The position numbers and the translations under genes are program-made. A stretch of 64,000 nucleotides of DNA from Neisseria lisongii. Lineage in GTDB: Bacteria; Pseudomonadota; Gammaproteobacteria; Burkholderiales; Neisseriaceae. Where the stretch lies: contig NZ_CP116766.1 of NCBI RefSeq assembly GCF_028463985.1, forward strand, positions 1,240,001 to 1,304,000. Reading direction: 5' to 3'. Below are positions 42,815-52,860 of the stretch, piece after piece (the first letter of the stretch is position 1; every line of letters begins with the position of its first letter). The notes beneath the pieces are model-generated. The model saw only the letters and a list, made by a program, of their open reading frames with translations, ran no database searches and had not been told where the DNA came from.

Positions 42815-45643
42815 TTACTTGGTCAAAGCCTCTTCTACCAACTGCTTCAACTGGGCAACGTGTTTGCTCATATAGCCGACAGCCGGTGCGGCGCTGCTCG
42901 GACGGCCTGCGTAAGACAGTTTTTGATTGTCTGCCAACACGCCTTCCAAACGGTGGCGGATTTGATAGAACGCACCTTGGTTTTTCGGCTCTTCCTGCGA
43001 CCAGATAATCTGTTGTGCATTCGGATATTTCGCCAGTTCGGCTTTGAGTTCGTCATACGGGAACGGATACAGCTGTTCGACACGGACAATCGCCACATCG
43101 TTTTCCAAGCCACGCTCTTTGCGGCCTGCCGCCAAGTCATAATACACCTGACCGGCACACAGAACCACCCGCTTCACGCTCTCATTGCTGCTGCGTTCGG
43201 CAACATCGCCGATTACCGGACAGAAACGTGAGCCTTCGGTAAAGTTTTCCAGCGGACTCATGGCATCTTTGAAACGCAGCAGGCGTTTGGACATAAACAC
43301 AACCAGCGGTTTGCGGTATGAACTCAACACTTGGCGTTGCAGCAGATGGAACATTTGCGACGCTTCAGACGGCATAATAATCTGCATATTGTTTTCGGAA
43401 CACAGCTGCAGCCAGCGTTCGACACGGCCTGAAGAGTGTTCCGGGCCTTGACCGTCATAACCGTGCGGCAAAATGGTGGTCAGACCGCACAAACGGCCCC
43501 ATTTGGTTTCGCCGGACGACAAGAATTGGTCAATTACCACTTGTGCGCCATTGGCAAAGTCGCCGAATTGGGCTTCCCAAATGGTCAGTTTGTCAGGTGC
43601 AGAGCAGGCAAAGCCGTATTCGTACGCCATCACGGCTTCTTCGTTCAAAATAGAATCGATTACCAGGAAATCGCCGGTGTTTTCGCCCATGTGGCGCAAC
43701 GGAACATAAGCGCCGTCGTCCCATTTTTCACGTTTTTGATCGTGCAATACGGCATGGCGGTGCGAGAATGTACCGCGGCCGGAATCTTCGCCGGAAATGC
43801 GTACGCCCGCACCCTTGGTCACCAGATTGGCATAAGCGATGGTTTCCGCCATACCCCAGTCGATTGGTTGCTTGCCAGCCGCCATTGCTTTGCGGGCTTC
43901 AATTACCCGTTTGGCTGTTGAATGCAGGGCAAAACCTTCCGGAACGGCTGTGAATTTTTCTGCCAAGCGTTGGATATCGGCCGCCGGCAAACCGGTTTCG
44001 ACATCTTCCCGCCAATCCTGACCTTGGTATTTCGACCAGTCGATTTGGGTGCGTTGGAAGTTGCTCAATGTGGTTTGTTCGACATGTTCGCCTTTATCCA
44101 AAGCATCACGGTATGCCTGAATATAATCATCGGCTTCTTTGGCGGTTACCACGCCTTCGGCAATCAGCTGCTCGACATATTTGGCACGCACGCCCGGATG
44201 CTGCGACACTTTTTTATACATCATCGGCTGGGTCAGGGTCGGATCATCGCCCTCGTTGTGTCCCCATTTACGGAAACATACCACATCAATTACGATGTCT
44301 TTATTGAATGTTTTGCGGTAGTCCAAGGCTGCTTGAATGGCAAAGCATACACGCTCGGGATCATCGCCATTGACGTGGATAACCGGCGCTGCCACCATTT
44401 TGGCGATGTCGGTACAATGCACGGTCGAGCGGGTATCCCGCACATCGGAAGTGGTAAAGCCGATTTGGTTGTTGATGACGATGTGAACCGTACCGCCGGT
44501 GGCGTAACCACGGGTTTTGGACAGGTTGAACGTTGCCTGATTGACACCCAAACCGATAAATGCAGAGTCGCCGTGAATCAATACCGGCAACACTTTATCC
44601 CGGCCGTTTTCGCCCAAACGCTGCTGTTTGGCACGGGCGGAACCTTCCACCACCGGATTGACGATTTCCAAATGCGACGGGTTAAATGCCAGCGATACAT
44701 GCATCGGGCCGTTCGGCGTGGCAATATCGGAACTGAAACCCATATGGTATTTCACGTCGCCGCTTGGGTGTTTGATTTCGGCACGGCCTTCAAATTCGGC
44801 AAACAAATCGCCCGGTTTTTTACCCAAGGTATTAACCAACACATTCAGACGGCCTCGGTGTGCCATGCCGATGATGACTTCTTCCACGCCGTCTTTACCG
44901 GCATTTTGAATCAGGTAGTTCAAGCCGGAAATCACGCTTTCGCCGCCTTCGATACCGAAACGTTTTTGACCGACGTATTTGGTATGCAGGTAACGCTCAA
45001 GGGTTTCGGCTGCGGTTAATTCTTTCAGGATTTCACGTTTTTGCTCGACATTGAAGTGAGGAGTCGATAACACGCTTTCGAAATAATTGCGAATCCAGCG
45101 GCGCTCTTCGGTACTCGGAATGTGCATATATTCCAAAGCCAGATGACCGCAATAGGTTTGTTTAAGATTGTTGATGATGTCGGACAAGGCCATTTTGTCT
45201 TGGCCTAAAAAGTCGCCGTCGCCCATGCTGAACGGTATTGCCATATCAGCATCGGTCAAACCGTGGAATTTGGGATTCAGGGCATCGGAATCTTTTGACG
45301 GAATCCGTTTCAGAGGATCAAGCTGCGCCGAACCGACACCCTGTATGCGGTAAGCAGAAATCAAACGCAATACGCCTACCTGTTTTTTCATTATGGCTTC
45401 ATCCATGGCTGCAGCATTGCCGCCGGAAGTTTTTTGTTTTGCCAAATTGGCAAAAGACTCCCGAATCGGGGCATGGGCAACATCTGTGCCTACTGCGCCT
45501 TTTTGCTTGGATAATTCGGTGAAATACTGTTTCCAGTTTTCTTCCACTGAATTGGGATTTTCCAAGAACTGCTCGTACAATTCCTCGATATAAGGCGCAT
45601 TTGAGCCAAACAGATAAGAGAAATTGAGTTTATCGTCCATCAT
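42815..45643 (-). CDS. sucA: 2-oxoglutarate dehydrogenase E1
   Basis: A 942-residue thiamine-diphosphate enzyme that decarboxylates 2-oxoglutarate. The N terminus (NFSYLFGSNAPYIEELYEQFLENP) is typical of SucA. The ThDP-binding region has GMAHRGRLNVLVNTLGKKPGDLFAEFEG and HGDSAFIGLG, and the C-terminal part contains RLLRFKDAMSPLENF and PNAQQIIWSQEEPKNQGAF. In-frame DUS cores lie near 43364 and 44844. It is followed by sucB and lpdA in the same direction. Confidence 0.97.
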   Translation of the reverse strand: MMDDKLNFSYLFGSNAPYIEELYEQFLENPNSVEENWKQYFTELSKQKGAVGTDVAHAPIRESFANLAKQKTSGGNAAAMDEAIMKKQVGVLRLISAYRIQGVGSAQLDPLKRIPSKDSDALNPKFHGLTDADMAIPFSMGDGDFLGQDKMALSDIINNLKQTYCGHLALEYMHIPSTEERRWIRNYFESVLSTPHFNVEQKREILKELTAAETLERYLHTKYVGQKRFGIEGGESVISGLNYLIQNAGKDGVEEVIIGMAHRGRLNVLVNTLGKKPGDLFAEFEGRAEIKHPSGDVKYHMGFSSDIATPNGPMHVSLAFNPSHLEIVNPVVEGSARAKQQRLGENGRDKVLPVLIHGDSAFIGLGVNQATFNLSKTRGYATGGTVHIVINNQIGFTTSDVRDTRSTVHCTDIAKMVAAPVIHVNGDDPERVCFAIQAALDYRKTFNKDIVIDVVCFRKWGHNEGDDPTLTQPMMYKKVSQHPGVRAKYVEQLIAEGVVTAKEADDYIQAYRDALDKGEHVEQTTLSNFQRTQIDWSKYQGQDWREDVETGLPAADIQRLAEKFTAVPEGFALHSTAKRVIEARKAMAAGKQPIDWGMAETIAYANLVTKGAGVRISGEDSGRGTFSHRHAVLHDQKREKWDDGAYVPLRHMGENTGDFLVIDSILNEEAVMAYEYGFACSAPDKLTIWEAQFGDFANGAQVVIDQFLSSGETKWGRLCGLTTILPHGYDGQGPEHSSGRVERWLQLCSENNMQIIMPSEASQMFHLLQRQVLSSYRKPLVVFMSKRLLRFKDAMSPLENFTEGSRFCPVIGDVAERSSNESVKRVVLCAGQVYYDLAAGRKERGLENDVAIVRVEQLYPFPYDELKAELAKYPNAQQIIWSQEEPKNQGAFYQIRHRLEGVLADNQKLSYAGRPSSAAPAVGYMSKHVAQLKQLVEEALTK

Positions 45644-45868
45644 GGCGTGTGCTCTTTTCTTTAAAGTATGAACAAAGGGTAGAAGTCCGTGTAAATCGCA
45701 ACGGATTTCAGGCCGTCTGAAAATAACACTTATTCTACCCTATTTTGAACCAAACTATCCATCCGAATATTGAAATTAAAACGGTTTCATTATGTTTTAA
45801 TTAATCCGGTAGCTTATTCAGTTCCAACCAAACATATCTATTCCGTTAATTCATTACGATGTTGTCAA

Positions 45869-47152
45869 TTAACGTTGGTCGGCCGGCACATAGTCGCGAC
45901 GCTCGGAACCGGTATAAAGCTGACGCGGTCTGCCGATTTTCAGCGACGGGCTGCCGATCATTTCGTGCCAATGAGAAATCCAACCTACGCTGCGTGCCAA
46001 GGCAAAAATCACGGTAAACATTTCAGTCGGAATGCCCAATGCAGACAATACGATGCCTGAATAGAAATCGACATTCGGATACAGTTTGCGCTCGACAAAG
46101 AACGGATCTTTCAGGGCAATCTGTTCCAATTCCATTGCCAGTTTGAATTTAGGGCTGTCTTCCAGACCCAATTCTTTCAGCACTTCATAACAGGTCTCAC
46201 GCATAATGTTGGCACGGGGATCCATGTTGCGGTAAACACGGTGGCCGAAGCCCATCAGGCGGTATTTGCGCTGTTTCACGCCTTCCATGTATTCGGCAAC
46301 GTTGCTGACATCGCCGATTTCGTCCAACATATTCAGCACGGCTTCGTTTGCCCCGCCGTGAGAAGCACCCCACAAGCAGGCAATACCGGCCGCAATACAG
46401 GCAAACGGATTCGCACCCGAAGAGCCTGCCAGACGCACGGTAGAAGTCGAAGCATTTTGCTCGTGGTCGGCATGCAGGATAAAGATGCGGTCGAGCGCTC
46501 GAGCCAATACCGGATTCGGTTTATATTCTTCACATGGTGTGGCAAACATCATGTACAGGAAATTTTCGGCATAGCTGAGATTGTTTTTCGGATAATTGAA
46601 CGGCAAGCCGTTTGAGTAACGGTAACACATTGCCGCAATAGTCGGAATTTTGGAAATCAGGCGGTAAATCGCAATTTTGCGGTGTTCCGGATCGGCAATG
46701 TCCAAGCTGTCTTGATAGAAAGCCGACAATGCACCGACTACACCCACCATCATGGCCATCGGATGCGCATCACGGCGGAAACCGCGGAAGAACCAAGTTA
46801 ATTGCTCATGCACCATGGTGTGGTGGCGTACGATATTGTCAAACTCTTCTTTTTGCTCGGCAGTCGGCAACTCGCCGTAAATCAGCAAATAGCAGACTTC
46901 CAGATAATCGGAACGCTCCGCCAGTTGCTCAATCGGATAGCCTCGGTAATACAGCAAACCTTGGTCGCCATCAATATAGGTAATCTTAGATTCGCAGCTT
47001 GCGGTCGATACAAAGCCCGGGTCGAATGAAAACAGACCGGTATCTTTGGTTAAGTTGCGGATATCGACAACATCATTGCCTAATGTTGCTTTCAATACCG
47101 GAAGCTCTAAGGTTTCTTGGTTTGGGGTATTTAATTTTACTGATTGAGACAT
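45869..47152 (-). CDS. gltA: Citrate synthase
   Basis: A 427-residue type II (hexameric, NADH-sensitive type) citrate synthase. Active-site residues appear in [16 protein letters not shown] (His), [17 protein letters not shown] (His) and the Asp region [18 protein letters not shown]. It begins [18 protein letters not shown]; the second of two adjacent ATGs is used because AAGGAG then lies 7 bases upstream. The long frame to 47260 is not needed. It lies between sdhE and sucA in the TCA block. Confidence 0.96.
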   Translation of the reverse strand: MSQSVKLNTPNQETLELPVLKATLGNDVVDIRNLTKDTGLFSFDPGFVSTASCESKITYIDGDQGLLYYRGYPIEQLAERSDYLEVCYLLIYGELPTAEQKEEFDNIVRHHTMVHEQLTWFFRGFRRDAHPMAMMVGVVGALSAFYQDSLDIADPEHRKIAIYRLISKIPTIAAMCYRYSNGLPFNYPKNNLSYAENFLYMMFATPCEEYKPNPVLARALDRIFILHADHEQNASTSTVRLAGSSGANPFACIAAGIACLWGASHGGANEAVLNMLDEIGDVSNVAEYMEGVKQRKYRLMGFGHRVYRNMDPRANIMRETCYEVLKELGLEDSPKFKLAMELEQIALKDPFFVERKLYPNVDFYSGIVLSALGIPTEMFTVIFALARSVGWISHWHEMIGSPSLKIGRPRQLYTGSERRDYVPADQR

Positions 47153-47326
47153 CATGCTGCTCCTTTGTGAAGTGGGCGTTACTCTGCCGTTTGGCAGGGC
47201 TTGTCCGGCTGTCCGTTTTAACATGAGGGCAGCCAAACGGCTGCACCCATGAATCTTCAAACAACCCTATTTTCAGACGGCATCTGAAAATATTTTTATC
47301 TCTACTGCTTTCTGCAACGGGAAAAT

Positions 47327-47575
47327 CTAAGCCTGTCTGATTCGCTGCAACATCGGAATCAAGTGGGCTTTATCGGTTTGCGCAGAACCGTTAATCAGTG
47401 CCAGAAGTTCCTGATCTTGAAATTCCAAAATTTCAACCAATTGCGCCAATTCCTGATTGTTCAGCTGCTCAAATTCCCGTTCCATAAACCGGCCGAAGAC
47501 CAAATCCAGCTCCAACAGTCCCCGGCGGGTTTGAAAACGGATTTTCCGTTTTGCAGTATCATCAAACTCGATCAT
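47327..47575 (-). CDS. sdhE: Succinate dehydrogenase flavinylation factor SdhE
   Basis: An 82-residue protein (MIEFDDTAKRKIRFQTRRGLLELD) of the SdhE/YgfY family. It contains the signature RRGLLELDLVFGRF, which is needed to help attach FAD covalently to SdhA. Starting 2 bases after the sdhB stop codon, it is part of the sdh operon, which supports the role. Confidence 0.93.
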   Translation of the reverse strand: MIEFDDTAKRKIRFQTRRGLLELDLVFGRFMEREFEQLNNQELAQLVEILEFQDQELLALINGSAQTDKAHLIPMLQRIRQA

Positions 47576-47577
47576 AC

Positions 47578-48285
47578 TCAGATTGCCCGTTTCAACATAA
47601 TTTCTTTAATCTTACCGATTGCACGGGTCGGATTCAAGTGTTTAGGGCATACGTCCACACAGTTCATAATGGTATGACAGCGGAACAGGCGGTATGGATC
47701 GTTCAGATTGTCCAAACGTTCGTTGGTAATGGTATCACGGCTGTCGGCAATAAAGCGGTAGGCATTCAGCAAACCGGACGGACCGACGAATTTATCCGGA
47801 TTCCACCAGAACGAAGGACAGGCGGTCGAGCAGCAGGCGCACAAAATACATTCATACAAACCGTCCAACTCTTTACGCTCTTCCTGAGTTTGCAGGCGCT
47901 CTTTATCCGCATCAATCGGCGTATCATTGACCACATAAGGTTTAATCGAATGATATTGTTTGAAAAACTGGGTCATATCGACAATTAGATCCCGAATAAC
48001 CGGCAAGCCCGGCAACGGACGGATTTGAACCGGCTGCTTCAGGCTGCGGATGTCGGTAAGACAGGCCAAGCCGTTTTTGCCGTTGATGTTCATACCGTCT
48101 GATCCGCAAATACCTTCACGGCAAGAGCGGCGGAAAGACAAGGTATCGTCTTGCGCTTTCAGTTTGACCAGAGCATCCAAAAGTTTTACATCGCTTGGCT
48201 CGATTTCAAGCTCGTAGGCCTGCATATAGGGTTTGGCATCTACATCGGGATTGTAGCGGTAAATTTCAAAACGGACTTTTTCCAT
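47578..48285 (-). CDS. sdhB: Succinate dehydrogenase iron-sulfur subunit
   Basis: A 235-residue subunit carrying three Fe-S clusters. The [2Fe-2S] ligands lie in CREGICGSDGMNINGKNGLAC; the [4Fe-4S] and [3Fe-4S] ligands lie in CILCACCSTACPSFWWN and CHTIMNCVDVCPKHLNPT. It passes electrons from SdhA to ubiquinone. A 133-base gap with an inverted DUS pair separates it from sdhA upstream. Confidence 0.97.
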   Translation of the reverse strand: MEKVRFEIYRYNPDVDAKPYMQAYELEIEPSDVKLLDALVKLKAQDDTLSFRRSCREGICGSDGMNINGKNGLACLTDIRSLKQPVQIRPLPGLPVIRDLIVDMTQFFKQYHSIKPYVVNDTPIDADKERLQTQEERKELDGLYECILCACCSTACPSFWWNPDKFVGPSGLLNAYRFIADSRDTITNERLDNLNDPYRLFRCHTIMNCVDVCPKHLNPTRAIGKIKEIMLKRAI

Positions 48286-48364
48286 AAAAAGTGTTCCTTT
48301 GTTGCAGCAGCCCGAATAATATTCTTATTGATTTCGGGCTGTCGGTATCGGTTGGAATGGCTGA

Positions 48365-48410
48365 CGTTTTCAGACGGCATATCCGTTGGGAGGCCGTCTG
48401 AAAAGTGCTG
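48365..48410. repeat. Inverted DUS pair between sdhA and sdhB
   Basis: TTTTCAGACGGCAT and GAGGCCGTCTGAAAAG around a short loop, inside the sdh operon. It may reduce the level of downstream genes, but the operon logic argues against a full terminator. Confidence 0.55.
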
Positions 48411-48418
48411 CTTATCAA

Positions 48419-50182
48419 TCAATAAACACGTTTTGCCGGCTCGATATAATCAACAGTCAGCGGTTTGGTGTGTACCGGTTTGTAAGTCAGCGTATTGGTC
48501 AGCGGATGATACAGAGTGTGTTTCATCCAGTTTTCATCATCACGCTCAGGGTGGTCGTCAGAAGCATGAGCGCCTCGAGATTCCTTACGGGCTTCCGCAG
48601 AAACCAGCGTTGCCTTGGCTACTTCGATCAGATTGTCCAATTCCAAGGCCTCGATACGGGCGGTATTCCATACTTGGCTCTTGTCTTTGATTTCGGTGCG
48701 TTTGACACGCTCGGCAATCGCCATAACTTTTTGCACGCCTTCACGCAGAATTTCATCGGTACGGAACACGCCGGCATGAAGTTGAACAGAGCGTTGCAGT
48801 TCACGGCGCAATTCGTCCACATTTTCACCGTCGGTCTGATTGTTCAGACGATCCAAACGCTGGGCAGTCAGCGCACTGGCATTTTCCGGCAACTCTTTCC
48901 AACCTTCTTGCTCTTTGATGAATTTAATCATGCTGTCGCCGGCAGATTTACCGAATACAACCAAGTCCAGCAATGAGTTGGTACCCAGACGGTTGGCACC
49001 GTGTACAGACGCACAGGCACACTCACCCGCTGCATACAGACCTTTTACCGGCACTTCGTATTCATCGCCTTGCGGCACAATCACTTCGCCCAGATAGTTG
49101 GTCGGAATACCGCCCATCATATAGTGCGTGGTCGGTACCACCGGAATCGGGTCTTTAATCGGGTCGATACCGGCAAACTGAATGGAAATCTCACGGATGC
49201 CCGGCAGTTTTTCCATAATTTTTTCTGCGCCGATATGGTCGATTTTTAGCAATACATGGTCTTTATTTTTACCGCAGCCACGGCCTTCGTAGATTTCCAT
49301 CGCCATCGCACGGGATACCACGTCTCGGGAAGCCAAATCTTTTACGGTCGGTGCATAACGTTCCATAAAGCGTTCGCCGTTGGCATTCAGCAGAATACCG
49401 CCCTCACCGCGCACGCCTTCGGTAATCAACACACCTGCTCCGGCCACACCGGTCGGGTGGAATTGCCAGAACTCCATATCTTCCAAAGGAATACCGGCAC
49501 GGGCGCAAATGCCCAAGCCGTCGCCGGTATTCATATAGGCATTGGTAGAAGAAGCATAAATACGGCCGCCGCCGCCGGTTGCGAACATCACAGCTTTAGC
49601 ATGGAAAATGTACACGTCGCCGGTTTCCATTTCCATAGCGGTTACACCGACCACATCGCCGTCTTCGTTGCGAATCAAGTCCAAAGCCGTCCACTCGACA
49701 AAGAACTGGGTATTGGCACGGACGTTTTGCTGATACAGTGTGTGCAGCATGGCATGACCGGTACGGTCGGCAACGGCACAGGCACGCTCTACCGCACGTT
49801 TACCGTGTTCGGCGGTATGACCGCCAAACGGACGCTGGTAGATTTTGCCGCTTTCGACACGGTCAAACGGCATACCCATGTGTTCCAACTCAATCACCGC
49901 TTCCGGAGCGGCACGGCACATAAATTCAATCGCATCTTGGTCGCCCAGCCAGTCGGAACCTTTTACGGTATCGTACATGTGCCAGTCCCAACGGTCTTCC
50001 TGCACATTACCCAAAGAAGCGGAAATACCGCCTTGCGCCGCAACAGTGTGCGAACGGGTCGGGAATACTTTTGACAATACGGCACAATTCAAACCTGATT
50101 TTGATAATTGGAGGGCTGCGCGTAAACCTGCACCACCACCGCCGACAATTACGGCATCGAACTTACGAACAGGAAAACTCAT
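48419..50182 (-). CDS. sdhA: Succinate dehydrogenase flavoprotein subunit
   Basis: A 587-residue subunit that oxidises succinate to fumarate. It has the FAD fold [22 protein letters not shown], the covalent FAD His in [16 protein letters not shown], and the catalytic Arg/His residues in the region [14 protein letters not shown] and [26 protein letters not shown]. Length is normal. It starts 2 bases after the sdhD stop. Confidence 0.97.
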   Translation of the reverse strand: MSFPVRKFDAVIVGGGGAGLRAALQLSKSGLNCAVLSKVFPTRSHTVAAQGGISASLGNVQEDRWDWHMYDTVKGSDWLGDQDAIEFMCRAAPEAVIELEHMGMPFDRVESGKIYQRPFGGHTAEHGKRAVERACAVADRTGHAMLHTLYQQNVRANTQFFVEWTALDLIRNEDGDVVGVTAMEMETGDVYIFHAKAVMFATGGGGRIYASSTNAYMNTGDGLGICARAGIPLEDMEFWQFHPTGVAGAGVLITEGVRGEGGILLNANGERFMERYAPTVKDLASRDVVSRAMAMEIYEGRGCGKNKDHVLLKIDHIGAEKIMEKLPGIREISIQFAGIDPIKDPIPVVPTTHYMMGGIPTNYLGEVIVPQGDEYEVPVKGLYAAGECACASVHGANRLGTNSLLDLVVFGKSAGDSMIKFIKEQEGWKELPENASALTAQRLDRLNNQTDGENVDELRRELQRSVQLHAGVFRTDEILREGVQKVMAIAERVKRTEIKDKSQVWNTARIEALELDNLIEVAKATLVSAEARKESRGAHASDDHPERDDENWMKHTLYHPLTNTLTYKPVHTKPLTVDYIEPAKRVY

Positions 50183-50184
50183 TT

Positions 50185-50526
50185 TTACCCCCAGATTACT
50201 TTAACCGAATAAATCAAACAACCTACCAACCAAACGATGGTTGCCACCTGCAGAAACAGACGCACTCCGAATGGTTTGATATAGTCCATCCATAAATCGC
50301 GGATACCCACCCAAGCATGAAGAAACAGGGCGGTAAAACTCAACTGGGTAAACACTTTTACCCAAGTTTGGTCGAAAAACGCCTGCCATGCCGCATATTC
50401 TTTCGGCAGCAGCAGCAAAAACGCTACCAATACCACGGTATAAATCAGCATAATCACAGCAGTTGCACGCTGCATTGCCCAATCACGCAAACCGTAGTGG
50501 GCGCCGGTTAATTTACGATCTACCAT
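50185..50526 (-). CDS. sdhD: Succinate dehydrogenase membrane anchor subunit SdhD
   Basis: A 113-residue membrane protein with three helices. It begins [27 protein letters not shown], where the Arg-rich segment and the following helix form part of the quinone site, and a His in [19 protein letters not shown] is a candidate haem b ligand. It overlaps the sdhC end by 7 bases. Confidence 0.9.
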   Translation of the reverse strand: MVDRKLTGAHYGLRDWAMQRATAVIMLIYTVVLVAFLLLLPKEYAAWQAFFDQTWVKVFTQLSFTALFLHAWVGIRDLWMDYIKPFGVRLFLQVATIVWLVGCLIYSVKVIWG

Positions 50527-50897
50527 AATAAAGCTCCAATCACCACAGTTAATACCAAAGCGGCTGCAAATACTGTTTTCGCCGTTGCACGGGCAGTATT
50601 CAGCGCCAGACCTTTATGGGCATCCAAGAGCAAAAAGCGGATACCGGCAAGCATGTGGTGCATATAGGCCCACAATACGCCGATTAAGGCCAGCTTAACC
50701 AAAGGATGCGCCACAAACTGGCGGTAAGACTCAAAGTCTTCCTGATGGCTCAGCGTACCCGACAGCAGCCATAATAAAACAGGCAGGGTAATAAATAAGA
50801 CAACACCGCTGATACGGTGCAAAATAGAAACAATCCCCGGTATGGGCAAACGGATCTTAGGAAGGTCCAGAAACACGGGACGTGATTTGGCAGGCAT
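50520..50897 (-). CDS. sdhC: Succinate dehydrogenase cytochrome b556 subunit SdhC
   Basis: A 125-residue membrane subunit with three helices. The family motif is RPVFLDLPKIRLPIPGIVSILHRISGVVLF, and MHHMLAGIRFLLLDAHKGL holds a His ligand for haem. The start at 50897 has a good AGAGGAAATAAC site; the frame continues 18 codons upstream. A weak candidate promoter (TTGTGC-N16-TATAGG, minus strand, 50960-50987) lies upstream and may drive the whole TCA block. Confidence 0.92.
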   Translation of the reverse strand: MPAKSRPVFLDLPKIRLPIPGIVSILHRISGVVLFITLPVLLWLLSGTLSHQEDFESYRQFVAHPLVKLALIGVLWAYMHHMLAGIRFLLLDAHKGLALNTARATAKTVFAAALVLTVVIGALLW

Positions 50898-51285
50898 GTT
50901 ATTTCCTCTGCAATTATTTTTCTCAAAACCGAGCAGCTTATTACTACACAAAACTACACCCTATATAATTTACATCTTTTAGCACAATTTGAACAGTCTA
51001 ATTTGCAAACAAATCGATAAATTTTATGAAATCTCATTCAAACGTCTCGATTTTGCTAGGTTTTATTTACTAGAAAATCTAGTTCTTCAGTATGATTCTG
51101 CAAAATATTTACTTTCAAATGATTGTTTACAATCCACTCTTTTGCACAAATTCAAATGGCTCTCGAAAACAGGCTGCTGATACATCTGCGCAACAACCTA
51201 TCAATATGGACTAATGGGCATTTGGGATGACTTCCAGAGAACTTAGCTCCTAATGGACAAAAGGGATGATTTCTCATCCCTTTTC
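50898..51285. other. Regulatory and remnant region upstream of sdhC
   Basis: The first 100 bases next to sdhC are AT-rich and contain the candidate sdh promoter. The middle (about 51000-51180) shows no gene. A hairpin AAGGGATGA and TCATCCCTT at 51258-51279 followed by TTCC resembles a terminator at the end of the transposase remnant. Confidence 0.45.
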
Positions 51286-51457
51286 CTATTCCGAAATACC
51301 CAAAAAGTTCTCAATAAACAGCTTCTTCCCTTCAATCCCCAGTCCCAGATGACAGCGGTTTTTAATCTTTAATTCACCAAATTTACCTTCTAGCCGATTG
51401 GTCGTAGTCGGGATTGCCAATTCCTTATTCTGTTCACATGTAAACAGATAGATACTA
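51286..51457 (-). pseudogene. Transposase C-terminal remnant
   Basis: The minus-strand frame reads YLFTCEQNKELAIPTTTNRLEGKFGELKIKN... in its last 57 codons. The pattern IPTTTNxLEGxFxxLK with a following RxHxGL-like segment is typical of the end of DDE transposases. The 5' part is missing because the family A element begins at 51458, right where the transposase-like sequence stops. I cannot name the IS family. Confidence 0.6.
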
Positions 51458-51655
51458 TATAGTGAATTAACCGAATTTCCAGCACGTTCCAAACCCAACA
51501 CGCCCGTCATTCCGACGAAAGTCGGAATCCATCCAGGCGGCTTAGGTAACTGTTTTTTTCTTGACGGTTTCCGAACCTGATAGATGGATTCCGACTTTCG
51601 TCGGAATGACGAATCTGCTTGAAAATCGTACAGTTTATTAAGTGGATTTACTATA
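51458..51655. mobile_element. 198-bp miniature element, family A (copy 1)
   Basis: It starts TATAGTGAATTAACCGAATT and ends TTAAGTGGATTTACTATA. Inside lie two inverted dRS3-like palindromes, ATTCCGACGAAAGTCGGAAT at 51509-51528 and its complement at 51588-51607. It has no coding capacity. A second copy, in opposite orientation, is at 55837-56033. The ends resemble Correia ends. Confidence 0.7.
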
Positions 51656-51669
51656 AGCCCCCCAACAAA

Positions 51670-52680
51670 TCAAGCCTTATCCAGACACATTTTCGCATAG
51701 CGTTCTTCGTTAAAGGGTTGTTGGTACTTCAATACAGATTGGGCAATGGTCACGAGTTTACGCATCAGAGCCACAATCACGGCTTTTTTCGCCAGTTTAT
51801 TACGCTCCAGCAAGCGTTGGACAAACGGGCTGTAAATACTGTCTTTATGTATGCCGAAGCAAAACACCATCGCAGGCATATAGAGTATCTTCCTCAAATC
51901 ACTCTGTCCGATACGGGAGATACCGACCCGCTTATCTACACTCGTTCCCGATTGTCTGACCATCGGGGTCAGTCCGGCGTAGGTCGCAGCAGCCCTTCCA
52001 TTTTTAAACCGAGTGCCGTCGCCCAGTATGGCGAGCAGCCAACAGGCTGTGGTTTTGCCGATGGCGGGAATACTGCTCAACAGACGATGGTTGTGTTTCA
52101 ACTGCTCATCCTGTTTCACCAACTGATGAATATGCGTTTCAACAGTTTTGACTTCGCACTCAAGAAAAGCAATCAGACGTTCGGACGAAACCATTGCATA
52201 CTCGTCCAACAGCATCTGCAGCCGGACTTTTTCTTTGGTCAGCGCTGCTTTTAAATGTTCGAGATGGCGAAGTTGGCGCAATAAGGCTTTTTCGTTATTG
52301 CCCTTCGGTTGCCACAGGTCAAATTCATGAACATAGCTTTCGGCTAAGCGGGCAAGTAATTTGGCATCCGCTTTGTCGGTTTTGGAACGTAAGTTCAAAC
52401 CTTTGGCAAAGTTGGCGGCACATTTGGGATTAATCACCACTACTGAATGTCCGGCCGTATATAAGTATTCGCACAACCTTTCGTGATAGACGTTTGTCGC
52501 TTCCATCACGATATAGAGCGGCTTATCCGAAAAGCTGTTCAGCCATTCGCTCAGAGCAGCAAATCCTTTCGGATGGTTCTCAAACTGGTGGTGTTGATAC
52601 ACTTTTGCGGATTTTTTGACTGCGACATCGAACTTTAACTTGGCAATATCGATGCCGATAAAATAAAATGGGGTGTCCAT
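51670..52680 (-). CDS. IS110-family transposase
   Basis: A 336-residue transposase. The N-terminal DEDD (RuvC-like) domain has FIGIDIAKLKFDVAV near residue 6 and the motif KTDKADAKLLARLAE. The C-terminal transposase_20 domain has LLSSIPAIGKTTACWLLAILGDG and the Ser-containing end VGISRIGQSDLRKILY. The frame appears intact. The start is uncertain between two adjacent ATGs (52683 or 52680). It is related to the neisserial Piv-like IS110 proteins. Only 14 bases separate its end from family A. Confidence 0.85.
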   Translation of the reverse strand: MDTPFYFIGIDIAKLKFDVAVKKSAKVYQHHQFENHPKGFAALSEWLNSFSDKPLYIVMEATNVYHERLCEYLYTAGHSVVVINPKCAANFAKGLNLRSKTDKADAKLLARLAESYVHEFDLWQPKGNNEKALLRQLRHLEHLKAALTKEKVRLQMLLDEYAMVSSERLIAFLECEVKTVETHIHQLVKQDEQLKHNHRLLSSIPAIGKTTACWLLAILGDGTRFKNGRAAATYAGLTPMVRQSGTSVDKRVGISRIGQSDLRKILYMPAMVFCFGIHKDSIYSPFVQRLLERNKLAKKAVIVALMRKLVTIAQSVLKYQQPFNEERYAKMCLDKA

Positions 52681-52683
52681 CAT

Positions 52684-52860
52684 GCTCCTAACCTTGTGAA
52701 TGCAGACTATGCACAGCATGTCTATGATACTATTCGGGGTGTTTGGACATTGAAAACAGGCTTTTATCTACGTCGCGGGCTTTGAAGCCCAAGGTTGGCG
52801 TACAACTCTATTTTCAATCCCGCCCCTGATAGCTGCTTCTGTCGGGGGCTTTTTATTTTA
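52684..52860 (-). ncRNA. Candidate bridge-RNA region of the IS110 element
   Basis: The non-coding side upstream of the transposase holds several hairpin-forming segments, e.g. GGGCTTTGAAGCCC (52777-52790) and the long GCCCC to GGGGC stem near 52832-52858, followed by TTTTTATTTT on the plus strand. In the IS110 group this side encodes a guide (bridge) RNA. That role is inferred from family and position; ends are not defined. Confidence 0.35.

Noticed and set aside
43922..45019. Plus-strand open frame of 365 codons
   Set aside because: Antisense to sucA, which is certain; no features of a real protein.
48365..48410. End of the sdh operon at the DUS pair
   Set aside because: sdhB and sdhE follow in the same direction and are needed with sdhA, so full termination is unlikely.
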